The notes beneath the pieces were generated by a model. It did no database searches. It saw nothing but the letters and a program-made list of their open reading frames with translations, and was not told the origin of the DNA. Source: Clostridium thermobutyricum (GTDB lineage: Bacteria; Bacillota; Clostridia; Ch29). From it: DNA of 34,795 bases. A program made the translations under genes and the position numbers. Location of the stretch: positions 1-34,795 of the forward strand of contig JAENYD010000024.1 of the NCBI GenBank assembly GCA_016842005.1. The letters are read 5' to 3'. Below are positions 1-9,029 of this stretch, in pieces; within the stretch, counting starts at the first letter, position 1, and every line of letters begins with the position of its first letter.

Positions 1-54
1 AGCAAATTCCTAAAAAAAATTTCCAGTTAGCACTTGACATCACACCGCTGCTCT

Positions 55-1956
55 CTACTGTTTGAATATTGCATTAACCGGACATTTCTGGATACAGGCG
101 CCGCACTTGATACAGACATCCTGATTGATGTGGAAGGGCGGTTTCTTATGTTCTCCTGTAATGGCATTCACAGGACATATCCTGGCGCATATGCCGCAGG
201 CTATGCATTTTTCATCGGAAATAACAACCTTCAGTAAAGCGTTGCAGACCCCTGCCGGGCAGGTTTTGTCTTTTATATGGGATATATATTCGTCCCTGAA
301 ATATCTGAGGGTGCTCAAAACCGGGTTGGGGGCTGTCTGGCCCAGGCCGCAGAGGGAACCGTCTTTAACGTCATGGCACAGGTTCTCCAGTATTTCCAGA
401 TCTTCCATTTCCCCTTTGCCGGTTGTGATTTTTTCCAGGATTTCCAGAATGCGTTTGGTTCCTATGCTGCAGGGGACGCACTTGCCGCAGGATTCCTGCT
501 GGGCAAATTCCAGGTAAAACCTGGCTATATCCACCATGCAGTCGGTCTCGTCCATGACAATCATGCCGCCGGAGCCCATCATGGAGCCGGCATCTGTCAG
601 GGATTCAAAATCGATTTTGGTATCCAGCAAAGAAGCGGGAATGCATCCCCCGGAAGGCCCTCCGGTCTGGACGGCTTTGAAGGCCTTGTTGTCATGAATA
701 CCTCCCCCGATATCGTAGATGATGGTTCTCAGGGTGGTACCCATGGGAACCTCTATCAGGCCGGTGTTGTTTATCTGGCCGGCCAGGGCAAAGACTTTGG
801 TCCCCTTGCTGCCTTCGGTACCTATACCTGAGTACCAGTCCGCACCCTTTCTCAGGATGACAGGTATATTGGCATAGGTCTCCACATTGTTGTTCAGGGT
901 GGGCTGCTCCCACAATCCCGCTTCTGCCGGGAAAGGGGGCCTGGGATTGGGCTCTCCCCGGAATCCCATGACCGACTGGATAAGGGCTGTCTCTTCGCCG
1001 CACACAAAGGCCCCTGCCCCCAGTCTGATGTCCAGGTCAAAGCCGAAGCCGGAATCAAGGATGCTGTCACCCAGAAGACCTGTTTTCCTGGCCTGGTCTA
1101 TGGCTGTTTCCAGGCGGTCAACGGCAATGGGATATTCCGCCCTCACGTAGATAAATCCCTGATGGGCACCGATACAATACCCGGCTATTATCATCGCCTC
1201 AATAACGCTGTGGGGGTCTCCTTCCAGGATGGACCGGTCCATAAAGGCCCCCGGGTCTCCTTCGTCGGCATTGCACAGTACGAATTTCGTGTCGCTTTCA
1301 TAAGACCGGGCGTATTCCCATTTCTTCCCCGTGAGGAATCCTCCACCGCCGCGACCCCGCAGCCCTGATTTTTTTAGCTCTTCAATGACCTGCTCGGGAG
1401 GTGTTTTTTGGGATAGAATTTCAGCCAGGGCCATGTACCCGTCCAGGGCGATGTATTCTGTTATGTCCTCCGGATTTATTATGCTGCAGTTGCGCAGGGC
1501 AATCCTCATCTGACCGTTGAAAAAATCAATCTCATCCATGGTTTTTTGAATCCGGCCGGTGGCCGGGGATTTATGCAGCAGTCTTTCGACAACCTTACCC
1601 TTCTGAATATGTTCTTCAACAATATCGTCCACATCTTCGGGTTGTACTTTACAGTACAGGGTGTCCTGGGGATGAACGGCCACTATGGGCCCCAGCTTGC
1701 AAAAACCAAAGCAGCCTGTCTTAAAGATCTTCACTTTATCTTTGAGGTTCCGTTTTTCTATCTCTTTCCGGAACAGTTCTATTACGGTCTTGCTTTTGGA
1801 TGCCGTACAACCGGTACCGGCACAGACCATGATGTGGCATTTTTCAATCTCATTCTGTATGCTGTGGTCCCCGGCTAAACGAAGGCTGATTTCCTTGTAT
1901 ATATCATCCCTGACCTTCTTCAACTCATCAATTGTTTTTATTGGTTCAAGCTTCAT
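55..1956 (-). CDS. hydB: NuoF-like NADH/FMN-binding subunit of a multimeric [FeFe]-hydrogenase (HydB/HndC type)
   Basis: This is the NAD(P)H-oxidising diaphorase subunit of a soluble cytoplasmic hydrogenase. An N-terminal thioredoxin-like [2Fe-2S] domain shows C-x4-C (CAGTGC) and C-x3-C (CFGFC). The NuoF core follows with the FMN/NADH glycine motif GRGGGGFLTGKKW and CGEETALI, and the N3-type cluster ligands SCGKCVPC plus a later Cys. A CPAGVC segment and two [4Fe-4S] ferredoxin motifs (CIACGICARICP, CIKCGACIQKCP) end the protein. This order is typical of HydB of bifurcating hydrogenases and HndC of NADP-reducing ones. The frame stays open to 2064, but the ATG at 1956 is preceded by GAGAGGTGA at good spacing and gives the usual N-terminus (633 aa). 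It lies 154 bp downstream of hydC. A catalytic HydA gene would be expected beyond the left edge, so bifurcating versus simple NAD(P)-linked activity cannot be decided here. Confidence 0.93.
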   Translation of the reverse strand: MKLEPIKTIDELKKVRDDIYKEISLRLAGDHSIQNEIEKCHIMVCAGTGCTASKSKTVIELFRKEIEKRNLKDKVKIFKTGCFGFCKLGPIVAVHPQDTLYCKVQPEDVDDIVEEHIQKGKVVERLLHKSPATGRIQKTMDEIDFFNGQMRIALRNCSIINPEDITEYIALDGYMALAEILSQKTPPEQVIEELKKSGLRGRGGGGFLTGKKWEYARSYESDTKFVLCNADEGDPGAFMDRSILEGDPHSVIEAMIIAGYCIGAHQGFIYVRAEYPIAVDRLETAIDQARKTGLLGDSILDSGFGFDLDIRLGAGAFVCGEETALIQSVMGFRGEPNPRPPFPAEAGLWEQPTLNNNVETYANIPVILRKGADWYSGIGTEGSKGTKVFALAGQINNTGLIEVPMGTTLRTIIYDIGGGIHDNKAFKAVQTGGPSGGCIPASLLDTKIDFESLTDAGSMMGSGGMIVMDETDCMVDIARFYLEFAQQESCGKCVPCSIGTKRILEILEKITTGKGEMEDLEILENLCHDVKDGSLCGLGQTAPNPVLSTLRYFRDEYISHIKDKTCPAGVCNALLKVVISDEKCIACGICARICPVNAITGEHKKPPFHINQDVCIKCGACIQKCPVNAIFKQ

Positions 1957-2110
1957 TATTTCACCTCTCAGCAGCTTTCGGATTTTCAGTTGCGTTTCTC
2001 CGGTTATATGGGGGAGTTTCCGGTGCATTCCATCCTCCAGGCCATTTGTCTGACAGTATTGCATCCCGGATGGAAAAAGGAAGTTTACTTTGCCTCAGAT
2101 ATAATGGGGA

Positions 2111-2644
2111 TCAGGGGTCTTTTTTTCCCAAAGGAGGAGCCAGGCTGCTTTTCTTGTTGCTTTTAATGTATTTGTGCAGGATGCCCGGGATATCGTCAGG
2201 CGTCAGTCTTCCGAATACCTCGTCATTGATGGTTATGACCGGGGCCAGCCCGCAGGCCCCTATACAGCGTGTCACCTCAATGGTGAAGAGTTTGTCCAGG
2301 GATGTTTCACCCACACCGATCTGAAGTTCTTTCTTTACGGCTTCCAGTATCTCCTGGGATCCTTTCACATAACAGGCGGTGCCCATACATACGCTGATGG
2401 TATACTTACCCCTCGGCTCCTGGGAGAAAAGGGAATAAAAGCTCACCACCCCGTTGACTGTTGAGATGGGGATATTCAGCCTGTCCGAAATATATGACTG
2501 TACTTTTACAGGCAGGTATCCGAAGGCTTCCTGGGCCTTCTGCAGTATACGGATGAGCATACCTTCCTGCTCCCTGTATCTGTCGATGATTTTGTCCAGT
2601 TGCCGGTATTTTTCCTTCTCTTCTTCACTGACCCTGATTTCCAT
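2111..2644 (-). CDS. hydC: NuoE-like [2Fe-2S] subunit of the hydrogenase (HydC/HndA type)
   Basis: A 177-aa thioredoxin-like ferredoxin subunit that passes electrons between the flavin subunit and the hydrogenase. The single [2Fe-2S] cluster has ligands in CMGTAC (C-x4-C) and CIGAC (C-x3-C), the NuoE pattern, after the usual helical N-terminal domain (ILQKAQEAFGYLP). The ATG at 2644 is preceded by GGAGG about 10 nt upstream. An in-frame upstream start at 2680 adds 12 residues that look non-native. It is the first gene of the hydC-hydB operon, and its C-terminal tail (KSNKKSSLAPPLGKKDP) is basic and probably disordered. No HydA or maturase is in view, so its partner is inferred from family order only. 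Confidence 0.93.
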   Translation of the reverse strand: MEIRVSEEEKEKYRQLDKIIDRYREQEGMLIRILQKAQEAFGYLPVKVQSYISDRLNIPISTVNGVVSFYSLFSQEPRGKYTISVCMGTACYVKGSQEILEAVKKELQIGVGETSLDKLFTIEVTRCIGACGLAPVITINDEVFGRLTPDDIPGILHKYIKSNKKSSLAPPLGKKDP

Positions 2645-3014
2645 AGGACATGTACCTCCGTATATAAAGTGAAATTTCATTGATTATGTTGCAGGTAAGC
2701 AAGTTCAAATGAGCGCCGCCTTTATTTTGACTTTCAAAAAGTTTTACTGCAGTCCGTTCAATCGGGATATGTGTCCCGCTTCTATTCGTGAATAGTTTTT
2801 CCACCTTTGCAAAAGAAATTCTTTTTCAGACACAAAGATTATTAAAAATCCATGACGATTGCCGGTCGGCCGGTGATTACCGGAGGGCATATGTCCGGAT
2901 GAAACAATAAATCTTTTGTAAAGTTGTCCCCCTGCCCGGAATATATTAGATTATGGAACATATTTCTTATCCGGGAGTCTAACAGGTATAAAGAACGGTG
3001 ATGAGGTGATGGAA
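2645..3014. other. Intergenic region upstream of hydC and the SLH protein gene
   Basis: This 370-bp divergent spacer has no plausible gene. It holds two short dyads: CGGGA-N6-TCCCG (2763-2778) and CTATTC-GT-GAATAG (2782-2795). They sit where a regulator of either gene could bind. Neither resembles the Rex consensus TTGTTAA-N4-TTAACAA expected for redox control of hydrogenase genes. A weak minus-strand TTGAAC-N16-TAATCA lies just upstream of hydC. No convincing promoter for the plus-strand gene was found. Confidence 0.4.
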
Positions 3015-5168
3015 TTGAAAAGAATGATATCCTTACTGATGGTATCCCTGCTGTTTGTGATGACAGCAATGACCGTGCCGTGCCTTGCGGAAGAAGATGA
3101 AGGACTGGAGCAGGCAATCAGGATTGTCAGGGAAAAATTTGATATTCCCGGTAACTTTACCGAATTCAATTACAATGTCAGCACCCAAAACGGGAAAAAC
3201 GTGTGGTACCTGAGCTGGAACAGCAAAGACGGCCTGGAGGGTGGAATGAACGTCAGCATCGATGAAGAAGGAACCATACGCAGCTACTATTCCTATAAGA
3301 GCCGGGACTATGACAGGGTGAAGAAACTACCCGGGGTCAGCAGACAGGAAGCAATGACCATAGCCCGGACATTTATGGAAAAGGTGCATCCCGGTCTGTT
3401 CTCGCAGATAAAACATATGGATAACGGCAGCAATACTATCATGGACTACACTTACAATTTCAGTTACGTCAGGCTTGTGGGCGGCATACCTTTTTATAAT
3501 AATACCGTAAGTGTGGCGGTGGACAATCAAACGGGGGAGGTAACAAGTTTCAACTACAACTGGCGGGACGACCTGGATTTCCCTGCTCCCAAAGGAATAA
3601 TAACCATGGAAGAGGCACAAAAGGCCTACGGGGAAAAACTGGGCCTGAAACTGGTGTACAACTATACCACAGACAAGGATACGTACCGGGTTTACGGGGC
3701 TTATGTTCCCGTGTATTCAAACAATTCATGTATAGATGCCTTTACTGGAGAGAAAGTGGATGTGGACGGTGGTTATTACGTGCCATTGTACGGAGGTATG
3801 GGGGAAATGAGGTCGGCAGTAAAAGATGCAGGCAATGTAGAACTTTCCCCCGAGGAGCTCAAGGCTGTGGAAGAGGTATCCAGGCTGATATCCAGGGAAA
3901 AGGCGGAAAAGATTTCACGGGAAACTGGTGTCCTGGGACTGACTGACGATTTCAGGGTCACCCGTGCAAGCCTGCAGAGAGACTGGGTGTTCCGGGACAA
4001 TTTCATATGGGATTTGAGCTTTGTGGAGGTATCGCCGGAGGAAGGAAAGCAGTCCCGGAATGCAAATGTGACACTGGATGCCAAAACCGGTGAGATCAGA
4101 GGATACTACCGGTATGTCCCGTATGACAGCAACGCAGAGGCCGGATATGATGAAGAGGATGCAAGGGTGGTGGCAGAGACGTTCTTAAAGCGGCTGCATC
4201 CGGACAAAGCCGGCCAGGTGGAGTACGATATCACATACAAGAGTCATTACCGGCCGGAAGCAGCTAACAAACAGCCCCTCCGGTACAGTTTCAGGTATAT
4301 CAGGAAGGTAAACGGGGTACAGTTTCCTTCCAATTCAATAACCTTGGGATATGACGCTGTTAAAGGGGAGATATTCAATTTCAGCATGAGCTGGTTTGAC
4401 CCGGAATTCCCGTCGCTGGACAAGGCCATGCCCATAGAGAATGTATATCGTAAACTTTTCAGTGATATAGGGCTGGAGCTACAGTACAAAGTACAGTATT
4501 CCGATGAAGACCAGCCGGGATATGACTATGAGCCGGACAGAAAACCCGAAGTGAAGCTGGTATACGGCGTCAAACCGGATAAACCGCTGAACTTTGATGC
4601 CATAACGGGTGAACTGCTTGATTACAGCGGAAAGCCCTATAAGGAGAACAAACCGGTTGAATATACAGACATATCAGGCCACTTTGCGGAAAAGCAGATA
4701 AAGGTGCTGGCGGAATACGGCATCGCCCTGGAGGGTCCCGGGTTCAGACCCGACCAGAGCATTTCCCAGAGGGATTTCTTCATACTGCTCGGGAAGACCC
4801 TGAACAGTCATACCTTCAGGGAAATGTCGGGCAGTGACGACCGGGAAGTAGAGGAACTGTACAATTATCTGATAAGGGAAGGTATTGTTAAGAAGGAGGA
4901 AAAAAACCCGGATGGGGCAGTAACCAGGGAAGAGGGAGTAAAATACATTATAAGGGCCCTTGAGTATGATGAGGTTGCAGATATAAAGGGGATATACACG
5001 ACTTCATTCAAAGATGAAACCGGTATAAATCCCGACCTGATAGGATATGTTGCCATTGCAAAGGGGCTGAACATAATAAGCGGGGACAGCCAGGGGAACT
5101 TCAATCCCAAAGGAAGATTGACCAGGGCCCAGGCGGCCGTAATAATATTCAATTATCTTGACAGGTAG
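3015..5168 (+). CDS. Secreted YcdB/PepSY-domain protein with C-terminal S-layer homology domains
   Basis: A 717-aa exported cell-surface protein. It has an N-terminal signal peptide (KRMISLLMVSLLFVM, then a TVPCLAEE cleavage region) and two tandem copies of the YcdB/YcdC-type PepSY-like module. Each copy has the recurring pattern Y..V..Q-x-W-x-L.., DAKTGEI/DAITGEL and a WFDPEFP-like strand. About 170 C-terminal residues form SLH repeats (YTDISGHFAEKQIKVLAEYG, FNPKGRLTRAQAAVIIFNYL), which usually bind pyruvylated wall polymer. Three in-frame upstream codons compete for the start. The TTG at 3015 is preferred because GAGGTG lies exactly 6 nt before it, while the ATG at 3009 and GTG at 3006 overlap that site. 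PepSY-like modules are often linked to protease inhibition, but the function here is unknown. A strong terminator follows. Confidence 0.85.
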   Translation: MKRMISLLMVSLLFVMTAMTVPCLAEEDEGLEQAIRIVREKFDIPGNFTEFNYNVSTQNGKNVWYLSWNSKDGLEGGMNVSIDEEGTIRSYYSYKSRDYDRVKKLPGVSRQEAMTIARTFMEKVHPGLFSQIKHMDNGSNTIMDYTYNFSYVRLVGGIPFYNNTVSVAVDNQTGEVTSFNYNWRDDLDFPAPKGIITMEEAQKAYGEKLGLKLVYNYTTDKDTYRVYGAYVPVYSNNSCIDAFTGEKVDVDGGYYVPLYGGMGEMRSAVKDAGNVELSPEELKAVEEVSRLISREKAEKISRETGVLGLTDDFRVTRASLQRDWVFRDNFIWDLSFVEVSPEEGKQSRNANVTLDAKTGEIRGYYRYVPYDSNAEAGYDEEDARVVAETFLKRLHPDKAGQVEYDITYKSHYRPEAANKQPLRYSFRYIRKVNGVQFPSNSITLGYDAVKGEIFNFSMSWFDPEFPSLDKAMPIENVYRKLFSDIGLELQYKVQYSDEDQPGYDYEPDRKPEVKLVYGVKPDKPLNFDAITGELLDYSGKPYKENKPVEYTDISGHFAEKQIKVLAEYGIALEGPGFRPDQSISQRDFFILLGKTLNSHTFREMSGSDDREVEELYNYLIREGIVKKEEKNPDGAVTREEGVKYIIRALEYDEVADIKGIYTTSFKDETGINPDLIGYVAIAKGLNIISGDSQGNFNPKGRLTRAQAAVIIFNYLDR

Positions 5169-5177
5169 AATGCAAAA

Positions 5178-5219
5178 CCCCCCTGTGGAGGTATGGCAAC
5201 GCCTCCCCGGGGGATTTTT
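5178..5219 (+). terminator. Rho-independent terminator after the SLH protein gene
   Basis: A long GC-rich hairpin has nested arms CCCCC/GGGGG and GGAGG/CCTCC around a short loop. It is followed by a T5 run at 5215-5219, ten bases after the stop codon. Confidence 0.85.
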
Positions 5220-5309
5220 ACTGTCAATGCGGTTGACGATAGCCTTCTACCGACCGGGCGTGCCAGCAGGCCGGCGGATTTTACTGCGAACCCATTGCTT
5301 TTATGGTGT

Positions 5310-6134
5310 TTAGCATGTATCGCCATCGGTAACGGGGCTGTCATACTTTACGGATAGTTCGCGGTATATTTCCATTACCGCTTTATTTACCCCCAGACCC
5401 AGGAGACTTACCATGACTATGGAGGTAATAACCCCTGGCATACCGGCCCTGCTTAACGGGGATATCAATATGCTGGCAAGGGACAATAAAGGCCCGTACA
5501 CCACAGCCATTTTGACCGTCAGGCCAAAATTATCGAAGAGGATGTTTACACCCCTGGAGAAGTTCTCTTTCAGAGAAACCCGGTCCACCACAATGGAATA
5601 CTGTACGTAATATATCAGTATGGCAACCAGGGACACTACAAACATCAATACCCTGTGCAGCCCGTCAACAGCTATGAAAAACAGGGGTATACGACCGATA
5701 AGCTGTAGAATGAAAAACCTGAACCAGTTTTTGTTCGCCATAACAAGCAGTTTCGGAAGGGAGATGTTTTCCCTCCCCGCCATTTCAATGCACCCCATAT
5801 ATGCGGACCTGAAAAAAGAGAGAAGCAGAATGATGGTCAGGGTGAGGAAGAAATAGAACGGGTTCATCTCGGTAATGATACCCGATATACCGTACTTTGT
5901 GCTGAAGGAATAGAGTATGGCAGGGAAATTTTCAAGGAGGTAGTGCACGCTGGGGGGAGAAGAAATAATCCCCAATTTTATTACAAAGAGGTCATTAATT
6001 CCCTGATACCGCGTCTTGAGAAAATGCATATTGGAAAACAGTTTGGACAGGTCTATAAGTATGGGTATGGCTGCAATCCAGATTACCCTGAGACACTGTC
6101 CGTATCCTTTAGCTAATCTGTCTGTCAAACTCAC
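5310..6134 (-). CDS. Integral membrane protein of unknown function
   Basis: A 274-aa protein with about six hydrophobic segments, including YFFLTLTIILLLSFF, VLMFVVSLVAILIYYV and VITSIVMVSLLGLGV, separated by short polar loops. No catalytic motif is visible. The organisation resembles the poorly characterised Firmicutes membrane proteins with several helices and a central amphipathic loop, but no family can be named. The GTG at 6134 is chosen because AAAGGGAG lies 7 nt upstream; the frame also has TTG codons at 6155 and 6152 without a ribosome site. It is transcribed divergently from the exported protein at 6225 and probably alone. Confidence 0.75.
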   Translation of the reverse strand: MSLTDRLAKGYGQCLRVIWIAAIPILIDLSKLFSNMHFLKTRYQGINDLFVIKLGIISSPPSVHYLLENFPAILYSFSTKYGISGIITEMNPFYFFLTLTIILLLSFFRSAYMGCIEMAGRENISLPKLLVMANKNWFRFFILQLIGRIPLFFIAVDGLHRVLMFVVSLVAILIYYVQYSIVVDRVSLKENFSRGVNILFDNFGLTVKMAVVYGPLLSLASILISPLSRAGMPGVITSIVMVSLLGLGVNKAVMEIYRELSVKYDSPVTDGDTC

Positions 6135-6224
6135 GCTACGACTCCCTTTCAACAATAGAAATATTTTTTATTTTACAGTTCAAGTATATTATAATACAGG
6201 TATGACAGGATTTGGAGGGATAAT

Positions 6225-7370
6225 ATGAAAAAATACGGAATGCTTGCATTTCTTCTGTTTGCTGCGGCGGCTTCCGCCTTTGCCTATTACAGTGAAGACA
6301 GGACCGGGGCCGGCATAGGCTATAATTATCCCGAAGTCCGCCTGCATACGGACAGGTATGGGGATATCAGCAATATCATATGGTCTGGCAGTGATGAGGA
6401 ACATATAATATTTCTGGCGGAAAAAAGCGGTGCAGGTGCCGGAGCACTGTCCACCCTGTATATGATGGATGTGAATACGGGGGAGGTAAAGGAACTGTAT
6501 AGTTTCGAGACGCATGACATACTGAAAGGATTCATGCAGCATTCCCGGTCGAATGATTTCTCATTGTATACGGCTTCTCCCGGAGGCATCAACGAAATCC
6601 GGGATATCCGTATTGAATCCAATTATGAGGTTACCGACCATTTCTACAGTCTGGACGGCTTTGACAATGCCAATAGTGCGTTTATAGCGGATAAAATTTA
6701 TTTCACCAAAGCAGATGACAATCTCCTGTGTATGGAAGATGTATTGTACAGGGGGTTTGGATTCTTCTATAATAATAGTGTCCAGAAAGGACAGTCCCGC
6801 TATCTGAAGAGGATAGACAAGGTCCTCTTAAAAGACTGGGGTGCTGAGCTGTACTATACCAGAAGCGGGAAAGACGGCATAGGTATATACAAACTGATCG
6901 AAGAAGATTTTAAGATTAAGGAGGAGCCTGTGGCTGCCAATGTTGTCAGCGCCAAGCCGGACTTTTGGGGGAGACAGATAACAGGCCTGTACGACCGGGG
7001 AAGGATGTACGGAGTGTACTGGACTGCCGACTTCCTCAACAATAGGCAGGTAAGTTTTACCGACGGACTTGTGAAGGAGATTCCCAAGAATAACGATCTG
7101 TTCGGCCAGATTCCAGATGTACAGGTGGCCGCAAACCTTATATTCTATACCCGGTACGATGAAGACGGCAGAGGGACTATTTTTACCGGAAAGAAAAACG
7201 GGTTGAAAACCGCCGTCGTAAAGGATGAGCCTATAGTGGGCCCTTTAAGGGTATCCCGGCAGGGTAAGAAGATACTGTATTTTACTTATGAGGATGAAGA
7301 AGTCCGTGTGAAGGTTTATGATACCGACAGTGAGAAAACGGAGGATATTACCGGAGCATTCGTCCCATGA
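6225..7370 (+). CDS. Exported protein of unknown function, possible beta-propeller
   Basis: A 381-aa protein with a clear signal peptide (KKYGMLAFLLFAAAASAFA, cleavage near AFA-YY) and no further membrane span, so it is probably secreted or surface-bound. The mature part has repeated strand-rich units with the flavour of TolB/WD-like propellers: NIIWSGSDEEHIIF, STLYMMDVNTGEVKEL, KKILYFTYEDEEVRV and KVYDTDSEKTEDI. The N-terminal set reads like a YMMDVNTGE blade. No catalytic residues or lipobox Cys were found. GGAGGG sits 7 nt before the ATG, and a TATAAT at 6190-6195 is a likely -10 element. The family is not recognised. Confidence 0.75.
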   Translation: MKKYGMLAFLLFAAAASAFAYYSEDRTGAGIGYNYPEVRLHTDRYGDISNIIWSGSDEEHIIFLAEKSGAGAGALSTLYMMDVNTGEVKELYSFETHDILKGFMQHSRSNDFSLYTASPGGINEIRDIRIESNYEVTDHFYSLDGFDNANSAFIADKIYFTKADDNLLCMEDVLYRGFGFFYNNSVQKGQSRYLKRIDKVLLKDWGAELYYTRSGKDGIGIYKLIEEDFKIKEEPVAANVVSAKPDFWGRQITGLYDRGRMYGVYWTADFLNNRQVSFTDGLVKEIPKNNDLFGQIPDVQVAANLIFYTRYDEDGRGTIFTGKKNGLKTAVVKDEPIVGPLRVSRQGKKILYFTYEDEEVRVKVYDTDSEKTEDITGAFVP

Positions 7371-7487
7371 CTGCTCCCGCTGATATTCTGCCCTTGCGCT
7401 CGGAAGATAATCGGCGCGTCCCCGGATAATCAGGGATTGAATATTCCGGTGAAATATGTTAAGCTGGAAACAGAATTGAATATTCAC

Positions 7488-7577
7488 TGGGGGAGCTGGA
7501 AAGGCCGGCTGAGAAAAAGACCCTATGAAGTCTTTAACCCTTTACCTGATCTGGATAATGCCAGCGTAGGGAAGTGA
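7488..7577 (+). promoter_or_regulatory. TPP riboswitch (THI element) controlling thiW-thiD
   Basis: The conserved thiamine pyrophosphate aptamer sequences are present in order: GGGGGAGC, GGCTGAGA, a variable P3 arm, ACCTGATCTGGATAAT and CCAGCGTAGGGAAGTGA. One departure from the usual sequence is GATAATGCCAGC in place of GATAATACCAGC. An intrinsic terminator starts 20 nt downstream, so ligand binding should stop transcription before thiW. Confidence 0.96.
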
Positions 7578-7596
7578 TGATTTTCAAGTGCTAACC

Positions 7597-7637
7597 AAAG
7601 GCACAAACCTATTCTGGGTTTGTGCTTTATGTTTTTG
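7597..7637 (+). terminator. Expression-platform terminator of the thiW TPP riboswitch
   Basis: The hairpin GCACAAACC (7602-7610) pairs with GGTTTGTGC (7617-7625) with flanking AAAG/TTT extension. It is followed by TTTATGTTTTT. It lies between the aptamer and the thiW ribosome site. Confidence 0.88.
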
Positions 7638-7667
7638 CATGATATAACAAAGAGGAGGTATAATTTC

Positions 7668-8168
7668 ATGAAAACCGGTAAGATGACCTTATCCGCATTA
7701 CTTGTGGCCATAGGAACCGCAGCAGGGCATATAATATACATACCTGTCGGTATAGCCAAGTGTTATCCGGTACAGCATACCATCAATGTCCTGTCCGCGG
7801 TTATACTCGGCCCCTGGTACGGGGTTGCCAACGCCTTCGCCATTTCTCTTTTGAGAAACATAACGGGGACCGGTACGCCTCTGGCATTCCCGGGGAGTAT
7901 GATTGGTGCCTTTCTCGCCGGAATGCTTTTCATAAGATACAGGAAAAGGATTGCCGCCGTCCTGGGAGAGGTGTTTGGAACCGGGATTATTGGTGCACTG
8001 GTGGCGTACCCGGTAGCAAAGTTCTTTCTGGGCAGGGAAGTGGCTGTTTTCTTCTTTGTAATCCCCTTTCTTGTCAGTACACTGGGAGGAAGTGTGCTGG
8101 GGTATCTGGTTCTGAGAATCATGGACAGCAGTGGGTTGCTCAACAAAATGGAAACAAAATTTGATTAA
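7668..8168 (+). CDS. thiW: ThiW, energy-coupling factor S component for thiazole precursor uptake
   Basis: A 166-aa membrane protein with about five or six helices, the substrate-binding subunit of an ECF-type transporter. ThiW family proteins import the thiazole moiety of thiamine, and their genes normally follow TPP riboswitches, as here. Visible family features are the N-terminal [17 protein letters not shown] helix, the loop [16 protein letters not shown] and the [17 protein letters not shown] segment. The ATG at 7668 has GGAGG 8 nt upstream. Earlier in-frame ATGs fall inside the riboswitch terminator and are rejected. The energising AT module is not in this window. thiD follows after 16 bp. 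Confidence 0.92.
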   Translation: MKTGKMTLSALLVAIGTAAGHIIYIPVGIAKCYPVQHTINVLSAVILGPWYGVANAFAISLLRNITGTGTPLAFPGSMIGAFLAGMLFIRYRKRIAAVLGEVFGTGIIGALVAYPVAKFFLGREVAVFFFVIPFLVSTLGGSVLGYLVLRIMDSSGLLNKMETKFD

Positions 8169-8184
8169 GCCGGGAGGAGATAGA

Positions 8185-8988
8185 ATGAAAAAGGCCTTAA
8201 CAATTGCAGGCTCGGACAGCAGCGGCGGTGCAGGCATACAGGCAGACCTTAAGACATTTTCAGCCCTCGGGGTATTCGGCATGAGTGTCATAACGGCGGT
8301 CACAGCCCAGAACACCCGGGAGGTTTCGGCGGTGCATGATATTCCCGCCGATGTTATTGCAAAGCAGATAGACGCCATATTTGAAGACATAGAGGTGGAT
8401 GCGCTAAAAATAGGCATGGTTTCCAGAACAGATACCATCAAGGTCATAGCGGACAAGCTGCGGGAGTACAAACCGGAGAATATAGTGCTGGACCCGGTTA
8501 TGATATCCAAAAGCGGGTATGACCTTTTGAAGCCGGAAGCAAAGGAAGCATTGATCAGGCATCTCTTGCCCCTCGCAACGGTGATTACGCCCAATATACC
8601 CGAGGGAGAGGCAATAACAGGTCAAGGGATTAAAGATTTGAAAGCCATGGAACAGGCGGCCAGGGACATTTATGAAATGGGCCCCCGGAATGTCCTGTTG
8701 AAAGGCGGTCACCTGGAAGGGGATGCAGTGGATATCCTTTACGACGGCAGAAAAATACATTATTTCAGGGCCGGGAGAATTGATACCAGGAATACCCACG
8801 GTACCGGCTGCACCCTGTCTTCGGCCATAGCTGCGCATCTTGCCAGGGGTTATACGGTGGAGGAAGGAATAAAAATGGCAAAAGAATATATAACCACTGC
8901 CATTGAACATTCATTCTCCATAGGCAGAGGGGTGGGTCCGGTTCACCATTTTTACATGCTTTACCGGAAGGCGGGGATGATGGACTGA
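8185..8988 (+). CDS. thiD: Hydroxymethylpyrimidine/phosphomethylpyrimidine kinase ThiD
   Basis: A 267-aa ribokinase-fold enzyme that phosphorylates HMP to HMP-P and then HMP-PP for thiamine synthesis and salvage. It shows the ThiD substrate-binding start ([20 protein letters not shown]), [25 protein letters not shown] and the C-terminal anion hole and catalytic segment [11 protein letters not shown]. The ATG at 8185 follows GGGAGGAG at good spacing. It is translated in the same TPP-controlled transcript as thiW. The second thiamine operon at 28 kb supplies thiE, thiM and thiC, so the two operons complement one another. Full length for the family. Confidence 0.97.
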   Translation: MKKALTIAGSDSSGGAGIQADLKTFSALGVFGMSVITAVTAQNTREVSAVHDIPADVIAKQIDAIFEDIEVDALKIGMVSRTDTIKVIADKLREYKPENIVLDPVMISKSGYDLLKPEAKEALIRHLLPLATVITPNIPEGEAITGQGIKDLKAMEQAARDIYEMGPRNVLLKGGHLEGDAVDILYDGRKIHYFRAGRIDTRNTHGTGCTLSSAIAAHLARGYTVEEGIKMAKEYITTAIEHSFSIGRGVGPVHHFYMLYRKAGMMD

Positions 8989-9029
8989 CGGCAGTCAGTC
9001 CCATGGAGGACTATCCCTCCATACCCCGT

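Noticed and set aside
1957-2064. In-frame N-terminal extension of hydB to 2064
   Set aside because: No ribosome site at 2064, while ATG 1956 has GAGAGGTGA and gives the usual family N-terminus.
2763-2795. Rex operator upstream of hydC
   Set aside because: The dyads CGGGA/TCCCG and CTATTC/GAATAG do not match TTGTTAA-N4-TTAACAA.
7698-8594. Long minus-strand frame over thiW/thiD (298 codons)
   Set aside because: Antisense shadow of two clear thiamine genes, with low-complexity peptide and no ribosome site.
9002-9023. Terminator hairpin ATGGAGG/CCTCCAT between thiD and the DapA-type gene
   Set aside because: No T-run on either strand, so termination is not supported.
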